A stretch of 64,000 bases of DNA from Apoderus coryli (lineage: Eukaryota; Arthropoda; Insecta; Coleoptera; Attelabidae): assembly GCA_911728435.2 (NCBI GenBank), contig OU452205.1, positions 12,282,260 through 12,346,259 on the forward strand, in the 5' to 3' direction. The position numbers and the translations under genes are program-made. Under the pieces are notes generated by a model. The model saw nothing but the letters and a program-made list of their open reading frames with translations. It ran no database searches and was not told where the DNA came from. This document shows positions 1 to 12,539 of this stretch, piece after piece (within the stretch, counting starts at the first letter, position 1; every line of letters begins with the position of its first letter).

Positions 1-670
1 GTTAAAACAGTAAAGAGTTGTTGGTTTATACGTTGGATTGGCAGAGAGTACAGTAACAAAGTGAAAATCGTTGTGCTCGTGGGACAGCAACAGTTTTCAA
101 CGTTAAGCACCCTGGTAAAAATATAAGCCACCACTATGTACTTGATTTAGTAAGAAAATTTGAGGCTGGTTCTGTGTGTAATAATATGAAAATTAGTGAA
201 CCAAGGATTCTGGCCTTCTTGGTAATTTTGATATGAATCCTAACAATTTAGTTCCAAAAGTAGCCGACCTAACTGGCATTTCACCGAGTTGTATACATAA
301 GGTACTCAAACAAAATAGGTTCTTTCCGTACAAGCTGCAAATTCATCAACTAAGTGAAGACGATTATGACAGAAGGATACAGTTCTGTTAAGAGATGACT
401 AGAAAACCTGTCACCAGTCAGGTTTTCTAGTCTACCTCTATTTAGAACTCTTAAAAACTTTTCCTCGGAAATGGATTGGAAGGAGAACATGCCCAAGAGT
501 GACCGTCTAGATCTCCAGATTTAACGCCTTTAACGCCGAGGACTTCTTTCTTTGGAGGTACTTAAAAATTGAAGTTTATAAAACTCATGATGACCTCAAA
601 ACTAGAATAACTCTACCCTGTATGCAGATATTTCCGGAAACATTACGAAATCTCCGGCAAGAATTTGAAA
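1..670 (+). pseudogene. degraded mariner/Tc1-superfamily transposase relic
   Basis: No open frame survives, but two transposase landmarks read on the + strand. Around 255-400 a helix-turn-helix region reads VADLTGISPSCIHKVLKQ, then FFPYKLQIHQLSEDDYDRR, the HPYKIQ...LNEDDFDRR-type motif typical of mariner-like transposases. Around 515-560 a SPDLTPL...FFGG stretch matches the block holding the third catalytic residue (SPDLTPLDFFLWG), followed by VYKT-type and ETLRNLRQEF-type C-terminal sequence up to about 670. The catalytic middle is missing and several frameshifts are present, so this is a dead, internally deleted copy. Superfamily assignment is good; the clade is uncertain. Confidence 0.7.
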
Positions 671-3500
671 TTAAACTGTATTATTGTTGATAAAATAATG
701 GTGATTTTGACTTTTAAAATTATAAAGGGAGGTTTGTGGAGAACACAAAATTCAACCAACAGTGGTTTTGAAGTTGTTCATCAAAAACAAGATCGACGTG
801 TTTTTGCTGAATATCGTGGTTACTTTAGAGGACGAGTCATTGTAGGTGTCAAGTTTTAAAATGAAAGCCGTGTATAGGTATAATACTGTCACTAAAAAGT
901 ATAAAATTTTTTTATTTTCTATGATTAAACTTGGTCTGGAAATGAGTACAGTTAATTTAACAGACATATGTGAGGACTTTAAATACTTTGTATTTATTCA
1001 GACCAAAAAAAATATACACATCTATTTACGTAAGTAACCACTCATAATGAGATATCAGGAAATGATTGCTTCTATTTGGTTGTGCCAATCAATTTCAATT
1101 CTTATAACAGTCAAGTTTATTAATATCACCGTAAAAAGCCAGAATTAGTGTACTCTGCAACTTGTCTATAGCCAACTAAGTGGCTAATTAAAATATATTG
1201 TATTATTTATTTTGACATGTTACATTTAGAGAATATACAATATACGAGTATTTCTTGACGTAAAAAAACAATGTAACTATTTAGAATGACTTTGTAACAA
1301 AGCTTACCTAGAATATTTTCTGACGTCATCTGTACTCGGTAATTATTCAACTTTCTTGTGCTAACACAAATTAATCTTTATCATCATCAATAAAATAATC
1401 GTAATATTTATTGGTTTGTATGTAGAACTTTTTGTAATATATACATAGCATGTGAGTCGGTCACTACAAACGCCATAGAGACTTACTAGACAGGGTTTTC
1501 AATTTTTCGGTTTTATATTATCTGAACTCCCAGTATGTTTACAATCTGTCACGAAGCTGACTTAACTTTCTTTCAGGCTGTATTAACACAAATCATCAAA
1601 TTTCAAAGTCATTTTATCCAAATTTCCAAGTACCTACACAAACATTCATCCAAAAAGTATTTTCCAAAATAATATATTTCTTAAAATCATAGACATCTGT
1701 CCTAATTGTATTTCAAATGTGTTTTTTTTTTTTGTTTCGACATTTATATTAAAAATAAGCGGCCAAGAGACTCAGTTGCAATCCTCGAGACAATAGTTCA
1801 ACCTTAAAAAGAAATTGAGATCGAATGGAATATATCAATTTATTGCATCTCTAATAATGACAGATTATAACGATACATTTCTTGCATCTCTATGACCCAG
1901 TTCATTGAACTTTTTTTGTTATTATTGTCTGCACATGTTGTTACTCACGGGGTCATTTAATGTTATTTATTATTGAAATTGTAACCCGTCTGATGAGGGC
2001 GGTAAAAAATCAATATTCGAATGCCAAATGTGTCAACTTGTGTCATTTAAAAACAATTCTGCCAGATTTAGTTCATGTGAATAATAGTAAAATAAAAATA
2101 AGTATAAATTAGTAGTTTTTTTAGATAAAATAATGTTTTAATATTTGTTATATTATTGTGGGAGTTGAGTAAATTAAATTTGTTGGAAAATCAAGTGTCT
2201 AATAATGTTACATGTGTAAATCTATTGTGTAATGTGTGGATTTATGGAGATAAATGTGCTGGAATATGTTTACGGTGAAAATCTTCAAATAAAGTGTGGC
2301 ATCCGCGATTCTCGCAATTTTTCTTGGTTGTTGCCATATTTTGAATGAATTGAATTGAATGAAATAAAATAATATGGAAGAACCAACTTTTTTTAGCAAA
2401 AATAAAATAAACTTGGGGAAATAAAGTTTATGTTTAATGAAGCATCTGCGAGTGTGTCGGGTGTAAATAGATTTCGGATTAATTACTGTAGTGCGCTAAT
2501 AATGAGTACGAAGTGTAGAATAGCGATAATTTGAAAAACAGTCTGGCAGCCTTGCGTTGTAAGTTGGTATGTTGTTTAAGCGAATAGATTCCATAAGAAT
2601 AACACACAAATCTGTTTTCTTTTCTATTGACATTACTTTAATGAAAAAAGTGACGATTTGGGAACAATTTTAAAAATGTTCCCCTTCAATGAAGCATCAA
2701 CAAAAGTAAACGTTGCATAACGCTGACTATTTAAACGTAAGTTAAAACTCATGGCATACTTTTACACTTGTTTTGATAGTCCGAAATCCGTGCCTAGCTT
2801 TACCCTGTTTTCGTTGAAGATTAGAGTGAATAAGATAGCTAGCGTTTTATCATAGTTAACATCTAAATATTTCAGTATTTCTGACCAGTTCGACTTTAGT
2901 TCACCCCTAAATTTCCATAGCTTAGTTTAACTTAGCTGAGTAATTAGTTTTTCCAGTATTTAACATGGTCTTTCCCAGAGGTACAGTCTGTATGAGTTGG
3001 ATTCATTACATCCTAGAAGTAGGGCAATATACATTCAAATCTCGATTGTCCATTTCGTCCTCCACGATTTTTTCGCACATTTGTTCAATTTCTCATCAGT
3101 GTTAACAGTTAAACCGATGTACTTTTTTCCTGAGGCCTGAACAATACCATGATAATTGTTTGCCAGTTTCATAAATAAAGTAAGTCTCGGTCCAATAGAT
3201 AATTGGACATGTCATTCTCTAAATGTCAGTAGAATATACCTACAACATTTTGAAAGCGCTATCTGGGAAAATTAATTGGACAACATAATGATTCTGGCTG
3301 TTTCACAATAGGTCATAGGTCGCGGGCGCAAAACTTCTATCAAGTTAATTTCAATTTTGCGATAGAGTTTATAGTTTCAATATATTAGACTTAATATATT
3401 ACCTTAAACTAAACTTAATCTTGATTGATTTACTGAAGCATTTTATACAGATATAGATTAACTCAAAACATGAATTGTCGGTATCGGACTAATAAATAAA
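671..3500. other. AT-rich intergenic or intronic DNA, nothing recognised
   Basis: Only short chance open frames, poly-A/T runs and no coherent codon pattern. I see no exon, RNA gene or clear terminal repeat in this stretch. Confidence 0.5.
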
Positions 3501-3510
3501 AAACCTAAAC

Positions 3511-3556
3511 TTCAGCCAACGTTGCGTTTATTAAACATAAACTTCTTCAGGGCCTA
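3511..3556 (-). ncRNA. hammerhead-ribozyme-like motif
   Basis: Read on the minus strand: CTGAAGA (3544-3550) fits the hammerhead core CUGANGA. One extra A follows, then a helix II hairpin GTTTAT / ATAAAC (6 bp), then GCAAC (3521-3525) where the canonical core has GAAAC, then GTT. The bases before CUGANGA (GGCC) pair with those after GUU (GGCU) to make a 4-bp helix I. One core base is changed (GCAAC) and one base is inserted after A9, so activity is doubtful. A deleted relative of the same sequence lies at 34783-34815. Confidence 0.4.
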
Positions 3557-4119
3557 AAATAAAATATTATGAAAATAAAACTGTACAAAACCAAAACACT
3601 ACAAAGTAATACCTTGTCTAGTCGTTCTAACTATAAATCAAAAAGGTCATTATTTTCAACTCAATTGAATGACACGTAACAAATAACATTAGATCAACAC
3701 AATACAATACAAATTAAATAAATAAATTTATCACACTTCAGTGGTCAAAATTTCTTAATAATCTACATCGTCGTTGTTCTTAATTTAAGTAGCTTTATAA
3801 AAACTTATAGCTAAAAAACATAAATATATACCATTTTGGATTTTTCTTATATACAGTCAGGACAATTTTCAGTATACATTACTTTACATTGCCATTCAAT
3901 CAGAAAGCCAAATGAACAGCAAGTAATCACAGTGCTTTTTCCCAACACAAATTCCTTATTCTATTCATAACATTCAACTTTAACATTTTAATTTTTGAGT
4001 AGAGCAGAATAAATTATGCTCAGGTTCATTGTGTCGGTTCTAAAATTGACCGACTTTTCTTTAAATTTATTGATGTGGTGCATCTCAGATAATGCTCTCT
4101 TTTTATAATTAGTCTAGTC

Positions 4120-4500
4120 GAAACAAAGCACTGTTTTTTTTAATTTATTTGTCCGCTTTGGAAACCATATTTTCTTTTCATGAAACAATCCAAATTCTGA
4201 TTCAAATAAATGCCCAGAAACTTAGAGTTTTCCTCAAGTTTTATCGGTCTCTTTTCTAAAGGCATTCAAAAATTAAAAGAAATCGAAAGTCTGGAAGCTA
4301 TTGTTCTAAATAAAACTGCGCTTGCCTTGTTATCATTCAATAACAATCTATGTCGTGTGAAGCAAGTCAAAACACTTTCGAGGAAAACACCAGCATCCCC
4401 AAACAAAAACTGGAAATTTGAATTACTCACAATCAAATTGGTATCATCGCAACAAAACTTATTAGATCCACATCAGATTTGCCCAGCACAGAATTTAAAT
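4120..4500 (-). pseudogene. non-LTR retrotransposon reverse transcriptase relic
   Basis: A 98-codon + strand frame here is only a shadow. The minus strand reads through in one frame with a few stops and shows an RT core: CDDTNLIVSNS (the YADD catalytic box with a changed first residue), then NDNKASAVLFRT (LNxxKT-type motif D), then SKFLGIYLNQNL (motif E, KFLGVxxDxxL). Spacing between the boxes is as expected for a Jockey-like or related LINE. Flanking sequence on both sides has decayed beyond recognition, so this is an old fragment of the palm domain only. Confidence 0.55.
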
Positions 4501-4506
4501 CATTAA

Positions 4507-6170
4507 GAAAGACAATGAATGAATGACATACATATATATCCGATACCTATTAGAACATCAGCAAAAATGAATCTAGAAGGTAAAGCAACGCCACATGATT
4601 AACTATTATTCCCAGATTACCCCTAAGCTTAAACAAATCATTATTTGAAGAACAATTTCATCTTTGTTTATTGGTCTTATCTATCTTATCTCTAAATATA
4701 GTGGAAAAATATTAAAATTTTATATGTATTTGCATATTATACATTTTTATACTGAAACTGAAAACCGATATAGATAGATGCCATAGGGTATAGCTTTGGG
4801 ATAATTTTACAGCCACTGACACCTGTGAATAGGTTATTAATAAAATATCATGTAGGTGTCCATCAGCGAAATTGATATTTATGCATCAGTTGGTTCATTG
4901 TCAATGCATTATTATTTTATGTACACCTGGGTGTATCGTTAATAAATCATTTGCTTATAGAACTAACAGTACTTGAACCAGGTAGGTATAGAAGAGATAT
5001 ATTAAATATTTTTAATTTTTGTTTTTTTATTAGCGCTTTTCTAGTGATTTACTAATGCATTTCCTGTTATTTCCTGCAATTGTAAATTTATTCATAAACA
5101 TTTTGAATTTTTAATTATTATTCAACACATTTCATGTTGTGTGTTTCTATGTATGATGATTTGTTCATAAGGAAAATATGTTCATTGAAAAAGATTCAAT
5201 AAAAATCTATCTTTTATAACGGACCTGATATTTCTGTGACGGTGTATAGGAACATATAGGACAGTCAAACAGGTGTGTTATAAATTCGGGACCTTTACAA
5301 TTTATATAATATTGCATATATGTTGCATACGTTAGCGATTTGAATGGAAAGTAGCAAGTTAACTGCAAAACCATGAATATCCAATTTAGTAGTTTGTCAG
5401 TAGGTAATGACACTGACCTTTGTCATGCCAAGATGATTATGCAGAATTTCAAAAATTGTATATCCGATACCCTACCCTTTCTGCGTCAAGTATAATATTT
5501 TCAGAAGTGCTGGAATGGTCACTTCATTAGGCCGCTCGCTCGTGTTCGAGTAATTCCCTAACATACCACTTGTAAACAATGTGCTGGGCAAGATTTCCCC
5601 TAAATCAGGAACTTTATATAACGGTGCGGTGTTCGATTTGCTCCATCTTTATTTTCTTGGCTATTGAATTACTTGATCGACGATAAGGTAAATGCATCAG
5701 TAATTGACCACCTAAGGCATATTTCATACTTTATAATTATGTAAAAACACTATTTGTGACTAAGAGTTTATGTATAAAATTGAAGCGTTCCCAGAATATA
5801 TTTAGTTATAGGAAAGTATTATGTTGCTGACTAACCAAAGAATCATATTTCTTAAGAAAACAAAAAAAATATAAATTAAATACCAAATGTTTCAGTTATT
5901 GAGCTATACCAAAACCCGTTGCGTTAGTTATTGACCTAGGGGAAGTACATATAATTGACAGTCAAGTCAAACTAGCAAATATAATTTTTATTTAAGTAAA
6001 TATAACTAAAAAACCAACCAACAACATACTGTTCAATGAACGAACATAACGGGAAAAATCAAAATTAAATTATATAATTAAAAAATAAACGAATCAAAAC
6101 TTTATACAAAAACTTGTCATAATTATTTATGTATAGTAGGTGGTCATTTCTTTAACATAGTAAAACCCTC
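4507..6170. other. AT-rich DNA, nothing recognised
   Basis: No supported gene. The short frame near 5207-5413 on the minus strand has no recognisable motif. Poly-A and poly-T runs are frequent. Confidence 0.45.
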
Positions 6171-6308
6171 GTTTGTTTACTAATATTGGAGCTTCGATAT
6201 ATTCTAGCACATCATCAGGATTCAATATGTTTGTGATCTTTGCATTTTATGCAAAACACAAATTATGGTTTGTTCGAGAATCTCTGATTTCTCTACCATA
6301 TGTTCATT

Positions 6309-6600
6309 TGTGTTTATCACGATTGAAATCTAAACCAAACGCTGTCTTGCGGTATTCCGCAACTGCAGAGACGAATCGAAACAGAAAGTACAAAACTTGT
6401 ATTGAAAACGTACTAAGCTTATGCCCAGAACAATTTTCTATTTGATGTCACTATGGTGTCACACACTGGGGTAGGAAATTCTATCTGCTTCCTGTTTGGA
6501 GAAGACATAATTCTACTGTTTCGACTTCGATTCGTCTCTTCAGTTGCGGAACACCGGAAGACAGCGTTTTGTTTAGATTTCAATCATCAGGTTTGTACCA
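6309..6600. repeat. foldback inverted repeat (arms about 70 bp)
   Basis: The segment 6322-6391 recurs in reverse complement at 6514-6590. Shared core: GATTGAAATCTAAAC, an AACGCTGTCTT block, TTCCGCAACTG and GAGACGAATCGAA, with a few mismatches. The spacer is about 120 bp. Two short open frames here come from the arms and are not genes. It adjoins the pogo-type relic and may be a foldback MITE inserted beside it. Confidence 0.65.
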
Positions 6601-6679
6601 CGAAATATATTCTCGCGCAGGCCATTTCCACTTTAAACCATTCTTTCCAACGTTTTATTTTAAAACTTAAATGAGATGG

Positions 6680-7525
6680 GTTTAGATCAGTTTCAATAAT
6701 TATTGTTGACGTTTTTCTCTTTAAACTTATTATCTTTAACATTTGCAGTATTGTCTTTTTGAGTTTGACGCGGTTTTTTACAAGCGCATTTTTTTATTTT
6801 TTTTTTCTCTTCTCTCTCTTTAATTTTCGTTTTTCTTTTTCATCTTCTTCCTGTGTTTTCTTGGTAACACTTGGTAATTTTTCTTGACGCCCTTGAGTTC
6901 TTTTTTCCACTGATTTTGGATCTGGACTCCAAACAAGACATATTTTGAATGGTGTTGAGATTAAACACTTATTGTTTAACGATGGCGATTTTTTATCAGA
7001 TAATTGTAAAGGACACATGTTCGAAAGCCATTTATAATTATTTGTTGCTTATTGGTCATTGTCTGAATTGTGTTTCCCAAAAGAGGAGCATCTTGCTGCA
7101 ACTGTTTGAGGTATTCTTTTGTAATATCATTGGAGCATACCATTTGCAGAACACATGAAAAGCGTCGTAATGCATTCCTTGACATGGTTGCTGGTAAAAC
7201 TGTAGACTGCCTTTTCTCCTTTTTTTACCAATACTTTTTTGTCTTTAGGCCTTAGAAATACAGCAGTCTCGTCGCAATTAAATATTCAATCTGAACAGTC
7301 CAGTAATTGTGAAGTTTTAGTAGTAACGAGGTGTGTAAAAATTTCTTTTAACCAGTTGCGGACTTTCAATGCGGAAACACTTGCTCTGGAATTTGATAAA
7401 TTTTGCAAGACACGGCAGCGTAGTCCCGGATGTATCTTCATAAAAGCGTCCACCTGGTCTACCGTTGACAAAAGGTGTTGGACGTCTTAATTCCTTCACT
7501 AATAGTTGAACACTAACAGTGTTCA
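6680..7525 (-). pseudogene. pogo/Tigger/Jerky-type DDE transposase relic
   Basis: Minus strand, several frames. From the N-terminal side: KELRRPTPFVNGRPG then FMKIHPGLRCRVLQNLS (near 7430-7390), the FMKRHPELSLR-type block after the CENP-B-like DNA-binding region; SALKVRNWL; then IFNCDETAVFLRPKDKK (about 7290-7240), the first catalytic aspartate block of pogo transposases; then KGEKAVYSFTSN...KECITTLF. The second and third catalytic blocks are gone. The end (about 6680-6950) is a Lys/Glu-rich charged tail (EEDEKEKRKLKREKRKKK), also usual for this family. Frameshifts and internal deletion make it nonfunctional. Confidence 0.75.
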
Positions 7526-9270
7526 GTAAACATTCTTTTGTAGGAGGAAATAAATAATAATAATTTCAACATTTAATTGACAAATAGACTAGGATCTTTT
7601 TTAATAAGGATATATCAGAAATGTAAAAAATAGAGCTTTTGTAGTTTCTGTACACTCAATTTTACCATACCGTTGAAATATGCCATCTATTATCACAGTG
7701 TACGGTAAACATTCTTATATATTAATTTGAATTTGGTGGATTTGATCAAATAGGAGATAGGTAAATATATTTTTTTATTGCATATTATTCAATAGAACTG
7801 AAAATCATTATAAAACAATAAGGTGTGGTTTATTTTTGTTGTAATAATTTAATATTGCTAGAATTTTGTCGTAAAATGACCTGAATTCAATCATGTCTCA
7901 TGTCGCAATATCGTGCAGATTAGCTTTCCTGACATCCTCGCAGAACAGGTCTGGTAGGTTCAAAATGGATGGGTCTGCACCGGACCCTTCACTGCGACCA
8001 CCGAGGGTCTATTGTGGCTCATATCTATTCATATTTCACCCAGCAGCTCAATCTTTTTTTTTAGACCCGCTGGTAGAAGGGTTACTTCATCAATAGTCTG
8101 GTAAAATGCTTGTTATTTTAAAAGCTATTTTAACATAAAATAAATGAGTTTTTTTTTAATTGAGGTATAGGCAGCATAAATATATATTATATATAACGTT
8201 GTATACATTCGGTGAAATAGGCATATACACATCTTGGCTAAATAAAAGCTGACAAACTAAAATAATGTATAGGGTGTTAACATTGAGCACATCTGGCTTA
8301 TCTTAAATGCATTTTAACATATGGATGAGTATCATTGTTACATGTGCATAGAAGAATAGTGTCTTGTTCCCATGAAGATATATTAACCATTCCGTGAGAT
8401 AATTATTAAAAAGAAAAATAATAAATAACTTTGTTCTCAAAACACATAGTTGGTTTACACTTTTTCTCTTTCTATACTGAGATAACTGGAAATAAGCCAA
8501 CATTTATTTGGCAATAAGACTACGAAGTCTTTTTACTAAATAAACTATTTCTTGCAATTACGTAATTCATGTCCAATAGGGAATCATCCAACGAAAATTA
8601 TTGGCTTATTTTAGACATTTTGTACAAAATATCTGGCCGTCATCGTCAGCTCGTTTACACGTTTACTAGAAAAGGCCTAACGGGTTTCAACCAAATTACT
8701 TGGTAAAAAATACTATTGGTCAAGGATAATAATAATAATTAAAAAAAGTATAACATAAAAAAATCTTATTTGCAACAAAATGAAAAAATGAGTTTTGTTT
8801 TGACAAAAGATTTTGGATTTTGGTCCGTGACATACAATTAATGTACTTGTCAAAAAAGCTTTTCAAATTGAAGTACTTAGTTTACCTAACTTGATTGCAG
8901 CAAACAAAATAGTTTCCAAATTGTGGTGGTCAAAAGACGTACATGAAATTTCAGAACGGTATCAGCAGCTGAAAAAATGTGGAGTAGTTGTTTTTGTATA
9001 GTAGTTTTTGTATTAACTATAAGTCAAAACGCTATTTAGAAAATTTGTTGTTAGAAAAATCAGGTTTCACAAATACCTTGGTCCTTTATTATTATTTATT
9101 TTTTAGTGCATTAAAATGTAAAAAAATATAAATGTGAGATAAATGCAAAAGGTTATGTTTATAGTATAACACATGAGATTTTTTGAATTCGAGTAAGGAT
9201 ATTCTTTTTGGAATGGGATGAGTATATTTTTATCAAGTTAAATCTAGTAAATTTATTACCAATAATATTT
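7526..9270. other. mostly AT-rich DNA with one GC-richer block (7900-8096)
   Basis: The block near 7912-8100 is less AT-rich than its surroundings and may be an old inserted element. Its 67-codon open frame shows no motif I can name. The rest of this stretch has no supported features. Confidence 0.35.
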
Positions 9271-9365
9271 ATAATAAACGGTTGCCCTCGAGGCACGAAT
9301 ATCTCTCCATATTTAAGTGTAAAAGTAATATTTTTATGACATTTTTGTCATTTTCCTTTAACATA
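9270..9365 (+). repeat. dispersed repeat fragment (CCCTCGAGGCACGAAT family)
   Basis: This ~95-bp stretch closely matches 10536-10615 (the CTGCCCTCGACGCACGAATA block, ATATTTAAGTGTAAAA and a TTTTTGTCATTT block), and its second half matches 31530-31580. It is a dispersed fragment of a repeat family present at least three times here. Confidence 0.6.
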
Positions 9366-9895
9366 GATAAATTTATTTTGCATCGGCACAATGTAAAAAT
9401 AGTGCATTATTCTGTATTATAAATTATGTCTAATGTATTTATGCGGCATCCGATTTACCCTTATATAGAGTTTTCCTACCCTTCCTGGTGACATTAGGTA
9501 CCATAAATCAATTATTACAAAATCGCATGTGATATTATTTTAGAAGAACGCGGTTATTGTTGTCATGATATAAAACTATTCTCGAATATCAAAACACATG
9601 CAACATATCATTTTATAATGTACAATCAGTGGCGGCTGAGCTCTCAAATCATTTTATTATTATCAGTAATAAATAATAAAATTATATTTCTTTATATTAT
9701 ATTTAATATTATTATTATGTTTATTTATTTCTTGAAGTAAATGATATCGGAGAGGAGTTGAATGTTTAATACATAAACAAAGCAACGTCTACTCCACAAA
9801 ATACTTATATATATGTATATATGTTCAAATACGATTTAAAGTGCCAGACTTGTTCGGGAAATTTGAATTTCCAGTTTAACATAGCTACGCAATCA

Positions 9896-10153
9896 TCTAA
9901 TTAACGATATTAGTAGGTAGTCAAAATTTTTATAAATGTGCACAGTTATGTATAATAAATGTATAATTTTGTTTATTATTTCGAAGTTTCTTTTAAAATA
10001 TAATATTAAGTATAATATCTCCAAAGATCGTTCTTCGGAGAATTTTAAAATTAATTTAAAAAAAAACTGCTGAATAACAAACAAAATTATAAATTTATTA
10101 TACATAACTGTGCACATATAAAAAAATTTTGACTATTAATATCGTTAATTAGA
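9896..10153. mobile_element. 258-bp MITE with long terminal inverted repeats
   Basis: Begins TCTAATTAACGATATTA and ends with its reverse complement TAATATCGTTAATTAGA. The inverted similarity runs well inward (GTGCACAGTTATGTATAATAA in one arm and its complement in the other). It interrupts the left arm of the larger inverted-repeat element exactly where the right arm (near 11690) is continuous, so it is a younger insertion. No clear target-site duplication is visible. Confidence 0.75.
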
Positions 10154-10535
10154 GATGTATTTTGAAAATTTTAATTTTTTAACATTTCAATTTATCTGAT
10201 GCAATTTTTCCACAAATACCGGGTGTCCCAGCGGGGAGGGATTCGATCGATTATGGAGAAACTACACTGTGGAACAATCTGAAAATTCGGTGTAGTCCGT
10301 AGGTCGACGGGAGAAATTCGGCTAAAATGTTTTCAAGAATCTAATTCATCCGGTTATACCGGAAATGGGTGTCAACTTCCTTATTTCAAATACGACCCTA
10401 TATAAATTATATATTTTTTGGATTCTCCTGGTAATTCTAAAGATATTTCATGCATATTATGTTATACCTATCTCTAGCTGTTTTCGAAATATTTGCAATT
10501 TTATGTCAAAAATTACGTTTTTAGAATAAAGAATA

Positions 10536-10960
10536 AACTGCTGCCCTCGACGCACGAATAGCTCTCCATATTTAAGTGTAAAACTAATAATGTTATGATC
10601 TTTTTGTCATTTATCTAAAATGTATATATATTTTTTTTGTTTTAGACATCAGCTATTTTTTTAAGTATCGGGTTTTGTTCCTTTTTCTTCTCTTTGGAGG
10701 CACTATACGTATATATTTTATACGCCAAGTTCTTGTACGCAAAATAGTTGATTTTTTTTTATTATAAACTTTATATTGCCTCCTTTTCTACTATTTACGA
10801 ACGCCTATGTAAACAAAATTGTTATGCTGCATGTTGTAGGTTATCTTATATCAAAGCTATATATAATTAGCCAATTTTTCTGTTATATTTTTTTTTCGTT
10901 TGACCCTTTTTATCCCTATTTTTGAACGCCTGTGTGAACCAGTCATAATTGTTGATTATT
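10536..10960 (+). repeat. copy of dispersed tandem repeat family (GACCCCTTTTT / ACGAACGCC)
   Basis: Contains repeated modules of the form TTTTGACCCC(T)n followed by CTATTTACGAACGCCTATG and then a variable A/T stretch with TTATATCAAAGCTAT. The same modules recur at 31530-32060 and 57490-57835, with units of about 140 bp. Confidence 0.6.
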
Positions 10961-12007
10961 TTTGACAAGAGTCATATTTATTTCCTTTCTAAAGCCATCA
11001 TGGCTAACTAAAATCAATTAACTTTCAAAATCATATCAGTATTGACATAGAAAAATGTCTAATTGTCAATATTTTGAAAACTATCAATATTTGGAATAGA
11101 CATCCTTTCATAAACTTGCCCTTATTTCTGATATAAAAAAAAAATATAAAATGGGGCGAAGCCATTTAAAAATTTTAAATTTTGATTTTTACCCTTTTTT
11201 TCAAATACCCTGTATTAATATTTACTAAAGAAATATACGTAGGCTGAAGTAGGTCTTTAGCTCCTAGGATATTCTAACATATTAAACTATCAAAGCTTCC
11301 ATATAATAAAAAAATGTTATTCTTATTCTTTATGCTGAAAACGTAATTTTTGACATAAAATTTCAAATATTCCGAAAACGGCTGGAGATAGGTATAACAT
11401 ATTATGCATGAAATATCTTTAGAATTACAAGGACAATCCAAAAAAATATATAATTTATATAGGGTTGTATTTAAGATAAGGTAGTTGACACCTACTTCCG
11501 GTATAACCGGAAGTACTAGATCCTTGAGAACATTTTAGCAGTATTGGTCCTGTCGAACTAAGTACCCACCACACCAGATTTTCAGATTGTTCCACAGTGT
11601 AGTTTCTCCAAAATCGAACGAATCCCTTCCCGGTGGGACACCCGGTAAGTATGTAGATGTTTAAACGTCGATGCCATAAGTTTGTGAGAGCACGATTGCG
11701 TAGCTGTGTTAAACTGAGCCACTGAGGATGGAAATTCAAATTTCCGAAACATATCTGGCACTTTAAATCGTATTTGAACATACATATAAGTATTTTGTGG
11801 AGTAGAGGTTGTTTTATTTTTGTATATTTATTTATTTTGTATATTTGTCTTGTACGTAGTCAGGTATTGTATATGTAGGTAGAAAGTTAGTTTAGTTTTC
11901 ATTTAGGAGTTGGATATTATACATTTTCGGTTATAGAGAATTCATATATAATTAAGAAAGTGTTAAGTGTATACATACGTTATTAATGTGAAGTAGTTTA
12001 ATATATT

Positions 12008-12340
12008 ATGGAAAAATACTTTCAAGGTGAATTTGAGTATATCGTAAATACCATACCGGAAATATCTTTAGGTTTAAGCAAACATGATACAAACACAAAT
12101 AAAAAATTCCTAGAATTTGCAAATAAAAATTACAGCAAGTACATCTGGGCATTCATAGATGCATCATGTTACACCGAAACATACCGAAGCGGAGCAGGCA
12201 TATTTTTTCCACAGCTGAACATCAAATTTTCAATAAGTCTACCCAACGAAACGCAAATATGAAATACTTGCTATTAACAAAGCACTGTGAATGGCAATGG
12301 AAATAAAATCGCTTGTGTAACCCCAAAAGTTTTCCGGAGG
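12008..12340 (+). pseudogene. retrotransposon RNase H domain fragment
   Basis: The 84-codon frame reads KYIWAFIDAS then GAGIFFPQLNIKFSISLPNE, matching the start of a LINE-type RNase H domain (FTDGSK...GAGIYSPxLxIxxSxxLPNE). After the stop, a shifted frame reads YEILAINKAL...MAME, matching the next helix (AExxAIxxAL). Only the N-terminal half of the domain is present, with a frameshift, so this is an isolated relic of a LINE that carried RNase H. Confidence 0.7.
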
Positions 12341-12539
12341 TTGAACTATCAATATCGCCTCAATAATTTATGAATTCTGTACATTATAATCTAAAATATA
12401 TCACCTGGGTAACGAAATGCTTCCATCGAAGATTAAAAGTCTAAATACACTATTATATACCGGGTGGTCCATTTATCTTGAGACAGCCTTATATCTTAAA
12501 TACGGCACATTCTCTTTTTGAACAAAATATGGAATATAA

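Larger units (their letters stand above)
9785..11811. mobile_element. large inverted-repeat (foldback) element, about 2 kb
   Basis: The left arm (9785-9890, resuming 10219-10530) is the reverse complement of the right arm (11330-11811). Matching blocks include CTCCACAAAATACTTATAT, AATACGATTTAAAGTGCCAG, GGGAGGGATTCGATCGATT and the short palindrome CCGGTTATACCGG. The arms total several hundred bp. The left arm is split by a separate MITE at 9896-10153. The centre holds the tandem GACCCC...ACGAACGCC repeat. No transposase was found; two minus-strand open frames at 11455-11785 come from the arm and are probably noncoding. Confidence 0.75.

Noticed and set aside
4210..4506. 98-codon plus-strand open frame
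   Set aside because: The minus strand carries a recognisable reverse transcriptase palm (CDDTNLI, KFLGIYL), so the plus frame is its shadow.
6185..6225. CTGATGATGTGCTAG ... CGAAGC on the minus strand as a hammerhead
   Set aside because: Helix II does not pair and GAAAC is absent (GAAGC).
6453..6674. 73-codon frame resembling the frame at 6173-6445 in composition
   Set aside because: It is explained by the inverted repeat arms; the two frames read opposite sides of the same sequence.
11455..11785. Two overlapping minus-strand frames of 108 and 67 codons
   Set aside because: They lie in the right arm of the foldback element, and the corresponding left-arm copy does not keep the frame.
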